From: Macrosoma leucophasiata
Taxonomy: Eukaryota > Arthropoda > Insecta > Lepidoptera > Hedylidae
DNA length: 64,000 bases
Direction of reading: 5' to 3'
Assembly (NCBI GenBank): GCA_036365455.1
Contig: JAWQUS010000023.1
Coordinates: 4,340,001-4,404,000, forward strand
Every line of letters begins with the position of its first letter. Position 1 is the first letter of the stretch. The position numbers were made by a program, and so were the translations under genes. Under the pieces are notes generated by a model, which was given only the letters and a program-made list of their open reading frames with translations, had not been told where the DNA came from and searched no databases. Below, piece by piece: positions 13,301 through 48,433 of this stretch.

Positions 13301-15067
13301 AACAAAGACTAAAATAATAACAAACAGATCCCAAGAAAAAATGTAAGTAGAAGAAGATGAAATAGAATATGTGAATTCATATATCTATTTAGGTCAACTT
13401 ATTTCTTTCAATGACCAATCGGAGCTAGAAATAGAGAGACGGATCACTAATTCATGGAAAAGGTTTTGGGCCCTAAAAGAAGTAATGAAAGGTAAAGAAT
13501 ATAACATGGCAATGAAAAGAAAAATATATGATACATGCATCTTACCAATACTTACTTATGGCTGCCAGACCTGGGCAAATACACAGAAACAAAACCAAAA
13601 ACTGATCTCTTGTCAAAGAGCTATGGAGAGGAGCATGTTGGGTTATAAGAAAAGAGACAGAAAAAGGGCCACAGATATAAGACATATTACAAAGATAGAA
13701 GATGTTGTATATAAAACAAAAATACTCAAGTGGAGATGGATAGGCCATATACTAAGAGAGAAAAACAATAAATGGACAAAAAATATAACTGAATGGACTC
13801 CCAGACTCAGAACCAAAAGAAAAAGAGGTAGACCGAGAAAACGTTGGTCCGACGATATAAAAAAGACGGCGGGTCCATTATGGCACAGAACGGCTATATT
13901 ACGAGATGAGTGGAAAAAGCTGGAAGAGGCTTTTGTGTCGCATAGACACGCCGATACTAGATAACTCAATTTTTCAAGTTTATTGTGTTGAACAAGTTGT
14001 AAAAATATTGTTAAATTGTGTTGGCAATAAAGGCTATAATAATAATAAAAAAATACAATTATAATTATTTTACAATATTTTGATACATTAAATATAGTCA
14101 GATAGTTTCATCTTCCTGATCCAATAAACATTCATTATTTACTTTGTCTTTATTTTTGCAACTTATTTGTGTACATAGCTATTCAGTATCATAACACTAT
14201 CACTGAGCAACAAAAAGACCTTTTACTTTTACATAACTAGGTTTAGTTACTCAATACAATGTTCATCTCGTAATTGCCAATTATATTGTTAAATATCTTT
14301 AATACATATTGTAATTGAGTAAAAACGTAACTTTACGCCTGTAATACCCGAAGAGGTAGGCAGAGGTAAAATGCATTAATTCAAGCATACATGCAAATAC
14401 CCTAATTCATGAGATATGTTTTGGCCCATGTAGCAGGTGGTGAGCCTGTTGACATTTACGGGCGCATTAGCAAGTAAAATCCCAATCGAACCAGAGATAA
14501 AGGATTTTACAGTTTTATCTCATAGCCAATTGAACCCAGGACCCAAGCATAGTAGTAGTGGCATGCTACCACTAGGCCACTGAGGCAGTCCATTAATTGA
14601 GTAAATTTATTATAATTAAGTAATAGGTTTATTGCCTAGTGTGAGGTTACTCCCAAAAAAGATTTTTTTTTTAATTAAAGTTACTTACAGCCTCGAATGC
14701 ACCCTCGATGGTTTTAGGCGGCTTAGGTTTCGCTGCTTCAGACTTTTTGTCCTGTTTCTTAGCCTTCTTCTCAGCCTCTTTCTTTTTATTTGCCGCTTTT
14801 TTGGTGTCGTCAATCTCCATTCCCGCGTAAAACGACTTGATTTGTGAATGAGGTACTACAATGTAAATAGCCAGGACACAAGATTATACATAAACGCACA
14901 ATACTTCGTGAAATGCAGCATGAATACTATTAAAATGAAAACTTACCGACATCTTCCAACTTGGGACCATTTTTGGTTGGCTTTTTCTCATCGTCTTTAC
15001 CATTTTTCACCTTGCCATTTTGGGACTTCTTGCTCTTGCCGACAACTTCCCATTGACCGCTAGACAT
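1345..15067 (-). CDS. TMEM214: TMEM214 homologue (7 exons seen, 3' end off the left edge)
   Basis: Seven exons on the minus strand: 15067-14947, 14855-14689, 10649-10367, 9425-9237, 7962-7745, 2031-1806 and 1487-1345. All have AG acceptors and GT donors, and their phases fit (1,0,1,1,0,1,0), giving 449 codons. The start is the ATG at 15067 (MSSGQWEVVGKSKK), which resembles the N-terminus of TMEM214. A Lys/Glu-rich stretch follows in exon 2. Exon 4 carries the family's LLWALGQGGLSDFAVGLK block, and exon 7 ends in a basic segment before the expected membrane region. Vertebrate TMEM214 is about 690 residues, so roughly 200 C-terminal residues, including the membrane spans, should lie beyond position 1. 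The family is described as an ER membrane protein linked to caspase-4 recruitment in ER stress; that role in insects is inference. The exon 6 donor (GTTAGC) is the weakest site. The introns hold the Jockey, RTE and hAT elements listed separately. The identification comes from remembered family similarity, and I am confident of it. Confidence 0.88.
1540..1770 (+). repeat. Degenerate family A repeat
   Basis: A strongly diverged plus-orientation copy. The segments 'tagatgtctatgttctgcag' and 'catgcttgtttgccac' match the tail half of family A. It lies in the intron between TMEM214 exons 6 and 7. Confidence 0.6.
2575..4159 (+). pseudogene. Jockey ORF1 (gag-like nucleic-acid-binding protein), frameshifted
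   Basis: The frame opens at the ATG near 2575 (MNEPPDPGDPDP) and hits a stop near 2690. It continues as open segments 2711-3232, 3210-3587 and 3689-4159 in different frames. The middle part carries retroviral-type CCHC zinc knuckles (CFQCCPFGHTRTHC, then CFKCGNEHT), the usual ORF1 RNA-binding signature. The N-terminal part is rich in Arg/Ser/Lys, as expected for RNA binding. The last segment overlaps the ORF2 start at 4113, as in Jockey elements. Confidence 0.85.
4113..7404 (+). pseudogene. Jockey ORF2 polyprotein (endonuclease, reverse transcriptase, RNase H), broken
   Basis: The ATG at 4113 opens an APE-type endonuclease (ILQWNCQSIRS; ALSETWLS). The frame stops at about 5385, resumes through the reverse transcriptase (core YADDVLLF near 6078), and shifts near 6250 into RNase H (FTDASKQ; WVPGHSGVSGNERADELA). 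The endonuclease has lost key acidic residues: the usual GDFN reads GYFN near 4508, and the usual SDH reads SRH at 4734-4742. It would be dead even without the stops. A further stop at 7402-7404 precedes conserved-looking sequence to about 7560. Cis-autonomous mobility is excluded. Confidence 0.88.
8007..8095 (+). repeat. Short Lepidoptera-type dispersed repeat
   Basis: The text 'actaatgttataaatgcgaa' followed by GTTT repeats and 'ggcggagccgcgggtaac' matches a phrase very common in lepidopteran introns (Helitron/MINE- or RTE-related). I remember the motif rather than an exact family name. It lies just upstream of TMEM214 exon 5. Confidence 0.5.
8211..8501 (+). repeat. Family A repeat, full copy
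   Basis: Starts with the family head ('gtagagctccagtgacggag') and ends with 'catgcttgtatgccac' plus an A-tract. Family A units are about 290 bp, A-tailed and without an obvious pol III box. The head contains a perfect hairpin, GAGCTCC-n6-GGAGCTC. They look like a non-autonomous retroelement or a LINE 3' tail, similar in layout to abundant tails in silkworm. A second, partial copy follows at about 8540-8690. Confidence 0.7.
9956..10247 (+). mobile_element. hAT-type MITE, copy 1
   Basis: 292 bp with ends 'catagagcaacac' and 'gtgttgctctctg', flanked by the exact 8-bp duplication 'gtagctta' (9948-9955 and 10248-10255). The 8-bp duplication and CA...TG ends point to hAT mobilisation. It has no coding capacity. 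Same family as 19298-19590 and 52266-52573. Confidence 0.9.
10680..10950. repeat. Diverged dispersed repeat with short tandem GTAT
   Basis: Contains 'gtatgtatgtatgta' and two related phrases about 165 bp apart ('cttgcggggtaggcagaga' and 'tgcgaggtaggcaaagaga'). It resembles the tail of the family B SINE ('cccttcggggattacagg' read in reverse). Only the similarity is claimed. Confidence 0.4.
11039..11310 (+). repeat. Family A repeat, internally deleted
   Basis: Typical head and tail, but about 30 bp are missing after 'cattaccgaatata'. An inverted fragment of the same family's tail follows at about 11302-11350, so the two could form a hairpin. Confidence 0.7.
11725..14047 (+). pseudogene. RTE-clade LINE, 5'-truncated and broken
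   Basis: Remains of an RTE ORF in the first TMEM214 introns. It starts within the endonuclease (IDFILCNQ and, in another frame, NHRMVRASLF, near 11770-11880). The reverse transcriptase follows at 12699-13010 (AFIDYTKAFDSIEHECIWEA), with a broken 'ADDIV' core near 13200. The diagnostic RTE C-terminus is at 13371-13964 (WIGHILREKNNKWT; KRGRPRKRWSDDIKKTAG). Stops and frameshifts are frequent. It ends in a TAA-rich tail near 14047, as RTE elements do. Confidence 0.85.
14333..14593 (-). mobile_element. tRNA-derived SINE (family B), minus orientation
   Basis: Read on the minus strand, the head contains 'gcctcagtggcctagtggta' (pol III A box) and a decayed B box ('ggttcaattgg'). The body has the family's 'gagcctgttgacat' segment, and the 3' end has 'tctgcctacctcttcggg'. 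Part of the middle is deleted compared with the copy at 38728-39038. Confidence 0.8.
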
Positions 15068-15777
15068 ATTTATATTTTAAGATTAGAGATTCAAAAGGAT
15101 AAACTGGATAAATGGGAATATTTAAATTTTTGTAAATAAATGGAAAGCGACAGGTTACACGTCAAAAACAAATAGCAAAAAACGTCAAACTGGAGTGAAG
15201 TATGGGAAAGGGAAATTCTGATTGGTCAACAGATTCCACTTGGCCAAAACGTGGCAGAATATTGCAGTGCATTCCGTTGCATCAATAATGATCTTAAATT
15301 AAAATACCTATGCATTTTTGTTTAGTTTTTATTATTAAGTGAATAACAGTTAAATATCTGATTTAAAAAGCAATATGTAATGTAAACAAGCCTTATCATT
15401 TATAAGTAATTAAAAATAAATTAATAAATTGAAGTGGAGTTAATTTAGCAAAATATAGTTTTCTGGACGAAACTTAGTTTGTGGTTTTATATGTTGATTA
15501 AGATGAAGACACACTATCAGGCACATCGATCAGGCATGACCGTAACATGAGATGGGCAATCTGTCGGACAGATGGGCGAATTTGGCAAAATGGCCATAAG
15601 TGCTCGATAACTTCCTGCTCCTGGCAATATTTTTATCAATTGCATGTTTGATTCGTAAGTTGCCCTAAACTGTTGAATTGAATTCAATCCGGCTAAAAAA
15701 GTTTATTTTGTTTTTTCAAACTAGTCCTACCTACCATCAATTTGATGTCGAAATATTTGAAGTTTTTTTTTTAAGTT

Positions 15778-16030
15778 GTGAAGGTGGCAAACAAGCACGC
15801 ATCTCATACTGATGTTAAGTAATTAAGTGATGATTGCAGCCTATAGACATTTACATAAAAACCAGAGGTAAAATGCCGATGCGTTGCCACCCTTGAGACC
15901 CAAGGTGTCATGTCCCTGTGGTAGTTATTATGGGGCCATACATAACATCTAATTGGAACATGATAATGCTGAAAACTTCCATTTAGCGGCAGATAGTTTA
16001 GGTAATGCGGTGGTGATACTGGTGGTTTAA
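15778..16030 (-). repeat. Old family A repeat, minus orientation
   Basis: Follows the family from 'ggtggcaaacaagcacgca' through 'tttagcggcagata' to 'ggtaatgcggtggtg', with many substitutions. It belongs to the same older subfamily as 29725-29962. Confidence 0.7.
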
Positions 16031-16512
16031 TCGAACGTACTGTTTGGAAATTTTTTTTTGAATACTTAGACAAGTGGATTCCTATTGCGAAGAAATCCGA
16101 CACATTTTTTGGTACGGCTTAAGGTCGTCAATTTGGTGGTTCAATTATTATGTCCACCATCTTGGACTCAAAAAACGATGTCATTTTTGTGACCAGCACC
16201 CTAAAGAAATCACGGCATTAATACCAGCGTCATATTTTATTTAGAGAAAAACAGCGTTATCTGCTTTCTTTGAATCGAAAACAGATTTCATTTTCGTAAT
16301 CTAATTACCAGAAAATAACATCCATATTATACTTTGTTTGTAATAAAATAAAAGGTCCGCCATCTTGAAATCAAAAGAAATATTTTTTTAGTACAAAAGC
16401 TAAAATAAAATAAGATACAGCTTTATAAAGATCAGCGCCCAAGAATAGCGCTTAGGTCATACTTAAACCTTACGCGTGATGTTAAAGGTAAAACCCAGCT
16501 TCTTTTTGTGTT

Positions 16513-16809
16513 TTATTTGTGAACGAGAGTCAGAGCTAGTTGACATAGAATTTGTGTTCTCTTCTCCACTATTTCTATAAAATGGATGAATCCATAAACA
16601 ATGTTTTGGGGATATGGTTCTACATTTTGGGTATTGATAAATCTATGGAAAATGCAATGTTCATAGTCTCGATCGACGTTTAATAAATTACGTCGATCGT
16701 TGAAGTGACATTTTTTAACTTCATCGATACAAGTTTTGAAATTGTGCTTCTTAATAGCGTCAAAACAATACAAAATTGTCGGTTTTTGAGTTCGGTTAGT
16801 AAAATGCAC
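16513..16809 (-). CDS. Unrecognised 98-residue open frame
   Basis: An open frame between the two divergent genes. The protein is rich in His, Cys, Asn and Lys (for example CFDAIKKHNFKTCIDEVKKC) and has no signal peptide or membrane segment. A perfect hairpin (16670-16699) sits inside it. I do not recognise a family. It could be a remnant exon of a transposon or a chance frame in AT-rich DNA. Confidence 0.2.
   Translation of the reverse strand: MHFTNRTQKPTILYCFDAIKKHNFKTCIDEVKKCHFNDRRNLLNVDRDYEHCIFHRFINTQNVEPYPQNIVYGFIHFIEIVEKRTQILCQLALTLVHK
16670..16699. repeat. Perfect 10-bp-stem hairpin
   Basis: Arms CGATCGACGT and ACGTCGATCG are separated by TTAATAAATT. GC-rich arms stand out in an AT-rich setting, about 430 bp upstream of the fem-1 start. 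Confidence 0.6.
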
Positions 16810-17124
16810 CAGTATTAAACTGTACGTAACGGTTTACGCGTAGGGCACTTCTATTTCAAGTTCTCCTTCAAATTATTATCATAAGGTACTCCTAACATTT
16901 ACACTCCAACCGTCCAAAGACAATTTTTTTCTTCTATAAAATTTTGTAATTTGTCAATTCAAAGTCAAAAGCTCAAAAGTCAAGTTTTTCTGGTTTTTCA
17001 CAACTACGAAATTTTGGTAAATCATAGCTCCTCAAAAATAAATAACAGTATAGTGATCTCCGTACCGAATGCGTGTACAGATGACGAAATAAATTGTGTG
17101 TTTTTCATTATATTGCTGATAACA

Positions 17125-42333
<25,209 letters not shown>

Positions 42334-42500
42334 CAAGTCAGGTGGATGCCTTCATGCCGAAGTGAACCAGTCCATATTAAAAACACAATATATTATATAC
42401 GAATGATATTTCGTTAGGTGGACGATTTTTTTTTATTTAGAGAGGAATAAAATCTACTAGAGAATAGAATCGCGTAATAATTTTTTACTTTGTTAATAAA
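42334..42500 (+). terminator. fem-1 3' UTR with candidate poly(A) signals
   Basis: After the stop at 42331-42333, AATAAA occurs at 42446-42451 and 42495-42500. Which one is used cannot be told from sequence. Confidence 0.45.
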
Positions 42501-43311
42501 TATTCATACCGAAAAACGAGGAATCATTAGAGTAGAAAAATTTATTATTTGATTTTAATCAGCACGTAGTTTTATTATATTAAGTTTGTTATGGACTGTT
42601 TCATTCAGGCTTTGTTGGTTTTAGTTATGATTAAGTTAGTATAAAAAACATTGTGTCAACAAAATTAGAGTATTGAGACATAATGAGTTGATTCGTTTGA
42701 AAATCATAAAATTTTAATTATATTTCATCTACACTTTTGTTGCGATAAAATCCCATGAAATATCTGAAAGTGTAGTCATTTTAAGAACAAACGTTACAGA
42801 ACATCAGCAATTATAATTGAAGTCGTCAGTATAAAATGAGCATAGAACATTGAGCCCTAACTCAACAGTATAAAGTATAAATTTCTCTAAAAGAAAAACG
42901 ACGGACGCATTGAATGCGTTAATGAACGGCATTTGAAAAATTAATTATAAGCTTCATCATTTGATAAATCAGAAAAACCGTTTTATTTTTGTTGTGATTA
43001 TACAGCGTGAGCGTTTTTGTAACTATGCTACTCCGAAAATACTTTAATGCCATTTAATGATACATTTAAATGGCGGATACTATTAGGCCGGCATCTTTAT
43101 CAACTCTTCTCTCATGGAGTGTAGAAGTAAGGAGAACCGTCTCTATATTAATGTCCGTAGAAATACGTTAAATATTCCTGCATATAAGATGGTCCTTACT
43201 TTTGGTCTCCATAGGCTCCGTCATAGACACTATAAGAAATAGATCGACAATATACATTTAGAAATTTGTTTCAACCGTTTTTTGAGTTGGGCAATTGTGG
43301 CGCGTAAACAA
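42501..43311. other. Intergenic, nothing recognised
   Basis: AT-rich sequence downstream of fem-1. I see no convincing open frame, RNA gene or repeat. Confidence 0.5.
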
Positions 43312-43790
43312 AGACTTAGCCTGTGTTGCACCACGATATTTGTTTTTTTTTTTTTTTTTTTTTTTTTATGTAATAAAAGTGGCAAACAAGCATGCAGTTC
43401 ACATTGATGTTAAGTGATGACTGCAGCCTATAGACAACCACACAATGACCAGAGGTCAAAATGCAGATGCGCTGCCACTCTTGAGACATTAGGTGTTATG
43501 CCTCTGTGCCGGAAATTACAGGGCCGTACATTACCACCTGACCGGAACACGATAGTGATGAACACTACCATTTAGCGGCAAGTATATTAGGTAATGCGGT
43601 GGTGCCTACGCCCGCGAGCTCCGTCACTGGAGCTCTACCACCAGTAAAAAAAGTTAAAGTTATTGTAACATTTCCACATTTCCTTCTCTAAATTAAAGAA
43701 ATCTGTTAAATTTAGATAAGGATGAAAGAGGGAGAAATGTTACAATAACTTTAACGAATGTCGTGGTGCAACCCAGGCTAAGTCGTTATT
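43312..43790. mobile_element. Palindromic MITE split by a family A repeat
   Basis: Left arm 'cttagcctgtgttgcaccac', then a family A copy (43341-43648), then 'gttaaagttattgtaacatt'. The right arm near 43735-43785 is the mirror of both pieces ('tgttacaataactttaac' and 'gtggtgcaacccaggctaag'). Without the insertion it would be about 170 bp and largely self-complementary. Confidence 0.78.
43341..43648 (-). repeat. Family A repeat, minus orientation
   Basis: Complete, beginning with a long T-tract. Inserted in the left arm of the MITE above. Confidence 0.82.
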
Positions 43791-44416
43791 TGCTTAGCAT
43801 CTTGTTTGCTTTGACACGAAAACAAGGAAAAAATTGAGGATGAGTAGAAGTTGTCACCCGACCGCTCGTTGCTTGCTAGAAGGGTACGCTTAGCGGCCGT
43901 GCGTTGTTGGTATATTTCTTATAATGTTTACGTGTTCTTAAACTTCGGATAATAATCACTCGACACTAGTGAATCAAGCAATTATTGTTGATATTAAACA
44001 ATGAATCTAGTTGTTAGTCTGCTTTTTGCCATACATAAAAGTGCTCTTAAAACAACATTCATTTATTATTATAGTCCTGTATACACCATTATTGACCATA
44101 CATCAAACTAATTGCAACGAAATAATTAAGGATTGTTAATTAATTGTTGGAATTGATGACAAATAACTAACTCATAATGCGATTGTAATAATATTAACAG
44201 ACGTAGGCGCACAATGTTATTACAGCGGTAGTTTATTACATTTGTATAGACTTTGGATCGTTATAATAAAATTTATTATAATTAGCTCGGTTTCAAAGGA
44301 CACTTGCAGAACACTATTTCTCAGGTCCTGTCTACAGGGTGTAATAAGATACAGGCAATCGTGCTTTCCGATTTCTCGAGCTTTGCGTTAAACAAAAATA
44401 AGTTTTATGTTATATA

Positions 44417-44794
44417 CAGGGCAGCTGGAAAGGTCCAACAATATTGAAAGGTGTTCATCTATATCAAGCTTCAAATAATTTAACGTAAACAACAACAATG
44501 AAATCACATTTTTTTTACATACAAAGTTTAAAAATTAATTATTTTATTTGACAACCCTAACAAGTCGTCAATGGAAACGGTAAGCATTTACACGCTCACA
44601 CGCTTAGCGTTCGCCTTCGACTGATATATGCTGTGAGCTGTTCTTGTCAGGGTTGAAACGCATACAATTTTAATCAAAGTTTGACTCGTAATAACTGATT
44701 CTACATTCTCAGGAGAAAAAGACCTTGAGGGTTGAAGTCAATATCGGTATAGGCATGGACTGTTCAAATATTGTTGGAGCTTTCCGGCTACACC
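44417..44794. mobile_element. MITE, ~378 bp, 7-bp AT duplication
   Basis: Imperfect inverted ends of about 30 bp: 'cagctggaaaggtccaacaa' at the left and 'ttgttggagctttccggcta' at the right. Both sides are flanked by 'ttatata' (44410-44416 and 44795-44801). No coding capacity. Confidence 0.75.
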
Positions 44795-44801
44795 TTATAT
44801 A

Positions 44802-46009
44802 ATTACGTTCGCATTCAGATTTAAAAAATGTTGCGTAGTGTAATAAGCAGCACCCCAATTAAAGAGACAGGGCACGAGCAATCGTGTAATGTAATAGCTA
44901 TTATCCTGATTCGAGTAGAACAATGCAAATTCTAGATATTGAGAATACGACTCAATTACATTAGTAATAAGGCTGAATTTATTATAGAGACTCGGTACGA
45001 TTCGGTGAATATCCACATATACAAATTGAGGTAGGTATAGTGTAACAACATACAATTTATTCGTGTAGCAACATTATTGACATGACATTCTCTTCTGCAT
45101 ATTCACAGTATTCTGATATATTTTTGATTTAATTATTGACTTGTTTGAATATCTCGTAACTCGATATGTTAAGACGATGCCTTTTTGTATAAATACAATT
45201 ATATTTGTTAATATTTTTGACTGATCCATTTTTGCCATATCTTGATGGGACGCCAGTTCATGTCCAGTTTGTGTTCGCTATTATTTCTTTAAAGGTAAAT
45301 CGTGGCATTTATCTTGTGAAATCAGGTTCGGTTCTAAACAGTTATTACAAATGATTAGGCGGTCTGTGTTTGGACTTTTACAGGCTTTAAACCCTATACT
45401 AGTATTTACATAAAAATACAGAGGTGTAAGTAAAAATATGATAAAGTATAAGAAAATATACATTGCCAATTTTTTGTTTGACTTGACATTTGACAGAAAA
45501 CGTCAAAATAATGCTGCCGCCATATTGAGTTTTACACTATGGTCCTATTATTGAAGAGTTTTGAATAATTTTAAATTGAATTAAAAACATAATTTGTGAA
45601 TTTTAATAGTTGAAAGTGGCTTACGTTTTTTTTGCAACTGATACTCGTACAAAACTACACCTAAACTCTGTACAAATACAGACTGTCTCCTTTGACGGCA
45701 ACGAATACCTGTCTTTATCTTTTATTTCGTGAATGATAAAGACAGCATATTTTATTGTAATCCCACTGTTTCGAACCGCACCCATATATAGAGTACGTAG
45801 GTATTGTTTTTGAACACAGGGTTCGATTGTGTTCAGACAACTAGATATTAATCGAATGGCTCAAACGATAGTTATCGGTTCTAATCGATTAGGCTTTGAT
45901 ATTACATGTGATAATAATGTAGATTAACGTAGGTAGAAACGTTAGTTTTAGATCATTGTTTTTTTAAGAGAGACGAGTAGAAAATTGGCGTTGCTTTTGT
46001 TCCATTATA
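44802..46009. other. Intergenic, no clear gene
   Basis: AT-rich. Contains the small frame at 45281-45469 (listed) and another minus-strand frame (44795-45055) that runs into the MITE end and is not recognisable. Confidence 0.45.
45281..45469 (-). CDS. Possible 62-residue membrane-anchored micropeptide
   Basis: The frame starts MAMYIFLYFIIFLLTPLYFY, a hydrophobic stretch that looks like a signal anchor, followed by a short polar tail with four Cys (FKACKSPN, CNNCLEPN, KCHDLP). About 15 bp upstream of the ATG (minus strand) is 'tttgacttgaca'-type sequence, often seen near lepidopteran gene starts. No family is recognised. It could be the first exon of a gene or a chance frame. Confidence 0.25.
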   Translation of the reverse strand: MAMYIFLYFIIFLLTPLYFYVNTSIGFKACKSPNTDRLIICNNCLEPNLISQDKCHDLPLKK

Positions 46010-46222
46010 ATATATCGCACCTTTAGAATTGAAGTGGTATAACTAAAAAAAAAAAGACTTATACATCAAATGTTTAGAAACATGTTATCTATCAAATTAC
46101 GGAATAATTTATAAATAATTTGAAAGATTACACGATAAACTATTATTATATGTTTTTAAGTTAAGTTAAGTTTTAATTTTTTTGAGATATGCCACTTCAA
46201 TTCTAATGGTGCGATATTTCAA
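46010..46222. mobile_element. MITE, ~210 bp, with ~30-bp inverted ends
   Basis: The left end 'tatatcgcacctttagaatt' plus 'gaagtgg' mirrors the right end 'ccacttcaattctaatggtg' plus 'cgatat'. Confidence 0.72.
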
Positions 46223-46309
46223 ATATTATCAAGTACAAATAAGTACAGGTTTTGTATATGACTTGTATGGAATAGGGTAGCGCTTCTAGTTACAGCATCC
46301 AACAAAGAA

Positions 46310-46775
46310 ATATTGTATATCGATCTTTGGACATCGGCTTATTTCGGGCACACCACGGACACTTCGTCAAAATTCCATACAAACGCTTAATTTGGTCTCT
46401 ATTACACAGACATCAATCAGTGACGTGTACTTACACGTGCACCTGTGTGCGTAGCACGTAGAGAATACCAAACGTCGCCCATAAGAGTGGTTGGGAGGTG
46501 GTTGGGTGAGGCGGGTAAATCGGGCGGGACGTCGAAGTGTCCATTCTATACGTAGTATTATTACATATTCTCTGTTTCAGGTCTGTAGAGCGTTACCTCT
46601 AGCACTTTACCTATGTGACGTTTGTCGACCATTTTGATCTAGTTTTGACCAATACCGGACTATCAGTGCTTACGTAGGCAGTGTGCAGCAGAGATAACGC
46701 TCTACGAAGTCGAAACTAGCCGATTGTCTCTATCGTAGGCTCGAAGTGCAATATTTATTGCTGCGTACCACACGA
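46310..46775. mobile_element. MITE family E interrupted by a family F repeat
   Basis: Left piece 'cggcttatttcggg' near 46335, family F at about 46350-46578, then the right piece ('tctgtagagcgttacctcta' to 'gtgcaatatttattg'). This is the mirror orientation of the copy at 31777. Confidence 0.65.
46350..46578 (+). repeat. Family F repeat, best copy
   Basis: From 'ggacacttcgtcaaaattcc' through 'agacatcaatcagtgacgtg' to 'tccattctatacgtagtatt'. Its two ends are partly inverted ('ggacacttcg' and 'cgaagtgtcc'), so it may be a MITE. Confidence 0.6.
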
Positions 46776-46782
46776 TAAAATT

Positions 46783-47714
46783 CACAAAAAGAACTAATGA
46801 CGTAAGTGCCAAATTGAAATAATTTCGCTCGTTTTTTTTGTATGCTCTTCTTTCTTATTATTGAATCAGAATCTGTCTACATTAATTATTATTTAAGATA
46901 ATAGTTCACAATTTTAGTCTTAGTGCATCGATGCTGTTTCTTAATATATATTTTTGTGTTATAGCTGTAATCACACATTGGTACGGTGTTCACCTTTAAC
47001 ATTTCTCTATATGGGAACACTGTATATATCTAGTCATCAACACTTGTATATTACTAACATACTTAGTTTATATTTGTATATTTATATAGTCGCATATCGG
47101 TTAGGGTTGATTAATAAAATATATTATATCACAATTAAAATGTGGTGAAGATTATATTTTAGCATTTCACTTATTGTTGGCCAATGCTAAAGCTAACAAT
47201 GGTATTGTGTTATAGAGAATATAGCTGACAATATTAGCAGTTTAATAATAATATATAATAAATATTATTATTATCAATTTGATAAAGGAGTTGTTTCTTT
47301 GTGTACCGACTCATTGTACAGTATGCCAAAAAGAAATATTTCAAGTTCATTTTTCTTTTGGATTTACGAAAAATTAACGTTTATTTATCTATCACATTCA
47401 TCATCAAGCGTGGTGGAGTAAGCTCCAGGCCTCCCCCCAAAAAGGGGAGAGACTCGTGCCCAGCAGTGGGACGTATAATGGGTTGCCATTATTATCTATC
47501 ACATTGAATTTTCTTGTAATCGGTCAAATGAAAAACTTAATTGTGAATAACAATTGATATTTTATGTCAGTTTAAACTTAAAAAATGAAGTTGATTTGTT
47601 CAATGAGTTATTTTTTTTACTATCCATGGCAAAGTTTCCCTTGCTTTCTTTTATTAATGAAATGGGAATTATCAACTTTAGAATTGATGAACTTAAGATT
47701 CTGCTAGAGTCTTC
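46783..47714. other. Intergenic with an RTE 3' tail
   Basis: Mostly AT-rich sequence without recognisable genes. At about 47408-47490 a short LINE tail reads 'gtggtggagtaagctccagg' and 'gcccagcagtgggacgtat', the typical RTE 3' end in Lepidoptera. Confidence 0.55.
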
Positions 47715-47965
47715 ACTGATGGTAGAGTTTCAAATCGAGAGCGTAGGCGCCACCGCATTAGCTAATCTATCTGCCGTCAAATGGTAGTGTGCAACACTTC
47801 GTGTTCCGGTTAGTTGACGATGTATGGGCCTGTTATAACTATCACAGAGACACAATTACTTAGGTCTCTCTCAATCTGCATTTTGACCTTTGGTTTTTGT
47901 GGAGATGTCTGTAGACTGCAGTCGTGACTAAACCAAGTGAGCTGCAAGCTTGTTTGCCACCTCAC
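47715..47965 (+). repeat. Old family A repeat, plus orientation
   Basis: Diverged head ('atggtagagtttcaaatcga') and tail ('agcttgtttgccacctcac'). Confidence 0.65.
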
Positions 47966-48149
47966 ACTAAAACATTTGCCAAAATTGTCACCTTATTTCA
48001 TTGGAAATGAGTTTGATGTACAAAATGACAGATGGCATTTGTGACTATTGTGAAAAAACTTTGTAAACGTACGTTTACAAAAAAACTTTGTATTATTAAA
48101 ATACGACACATGTTTGATTAAAATTGATAGCTTAATACTGTTTACAATT

Positions 48150-48433
48150 TTTTTTTAATGTAATGTAACTGGCAAACAAGCGTGCAGTTCACATTGATGT
48201 TAAGCGATGACTGCAGCCTATAGACACCCACACAAAGACCAAGATCAAAATCCAGATGCGTTACCACTCCTGAGGCCTTAAGTGTTATGACTCTGTGCCA
48301 GAAATTACAGGGCCGTACATTACCACCTGACCGGAACACGATAGTACTGAACACTACCATTTAGCAGCAGGTATATTAGGTAATGCGGTGGTGCCTTCGC
48401 CCGCGAGCTCCATCACAGCTCTACCACCAGTAA
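48150..48433 (-). repeat. Family A repeat, minus orientation
   Basis: Complete copy with a T-tract, ending 'gctctaccaccagt'. A perfect 22-bp palindrome (48060-48081, centre ACGTACGT) lies just to its left. Confidence 0.8.

Larger units (their letters stand above)
15068..17124. promoter_or_regulatory. Divergent TMEM214 / fem-1 intergenic region
   Basis: The TMEM214 start (15067, minus) and the fem-1 start (17125, plus) are 2.06 kb apart, so both promoters must be here. No TATA box or initiator can be assigned with confidence. The region also carries an old family A copy (15778-16030), a 98-codon minus-strand frame (16513-16809) and a perfect 10-bp-stem hairpin (16670-16699). Confidence 0.5.

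Noticed and set aside
44795..45055. 86-codon minus-strand frame
   Set aside because: It runs into the end of a MITE, has no recognisable domain and no neighbouring exon that would fit.
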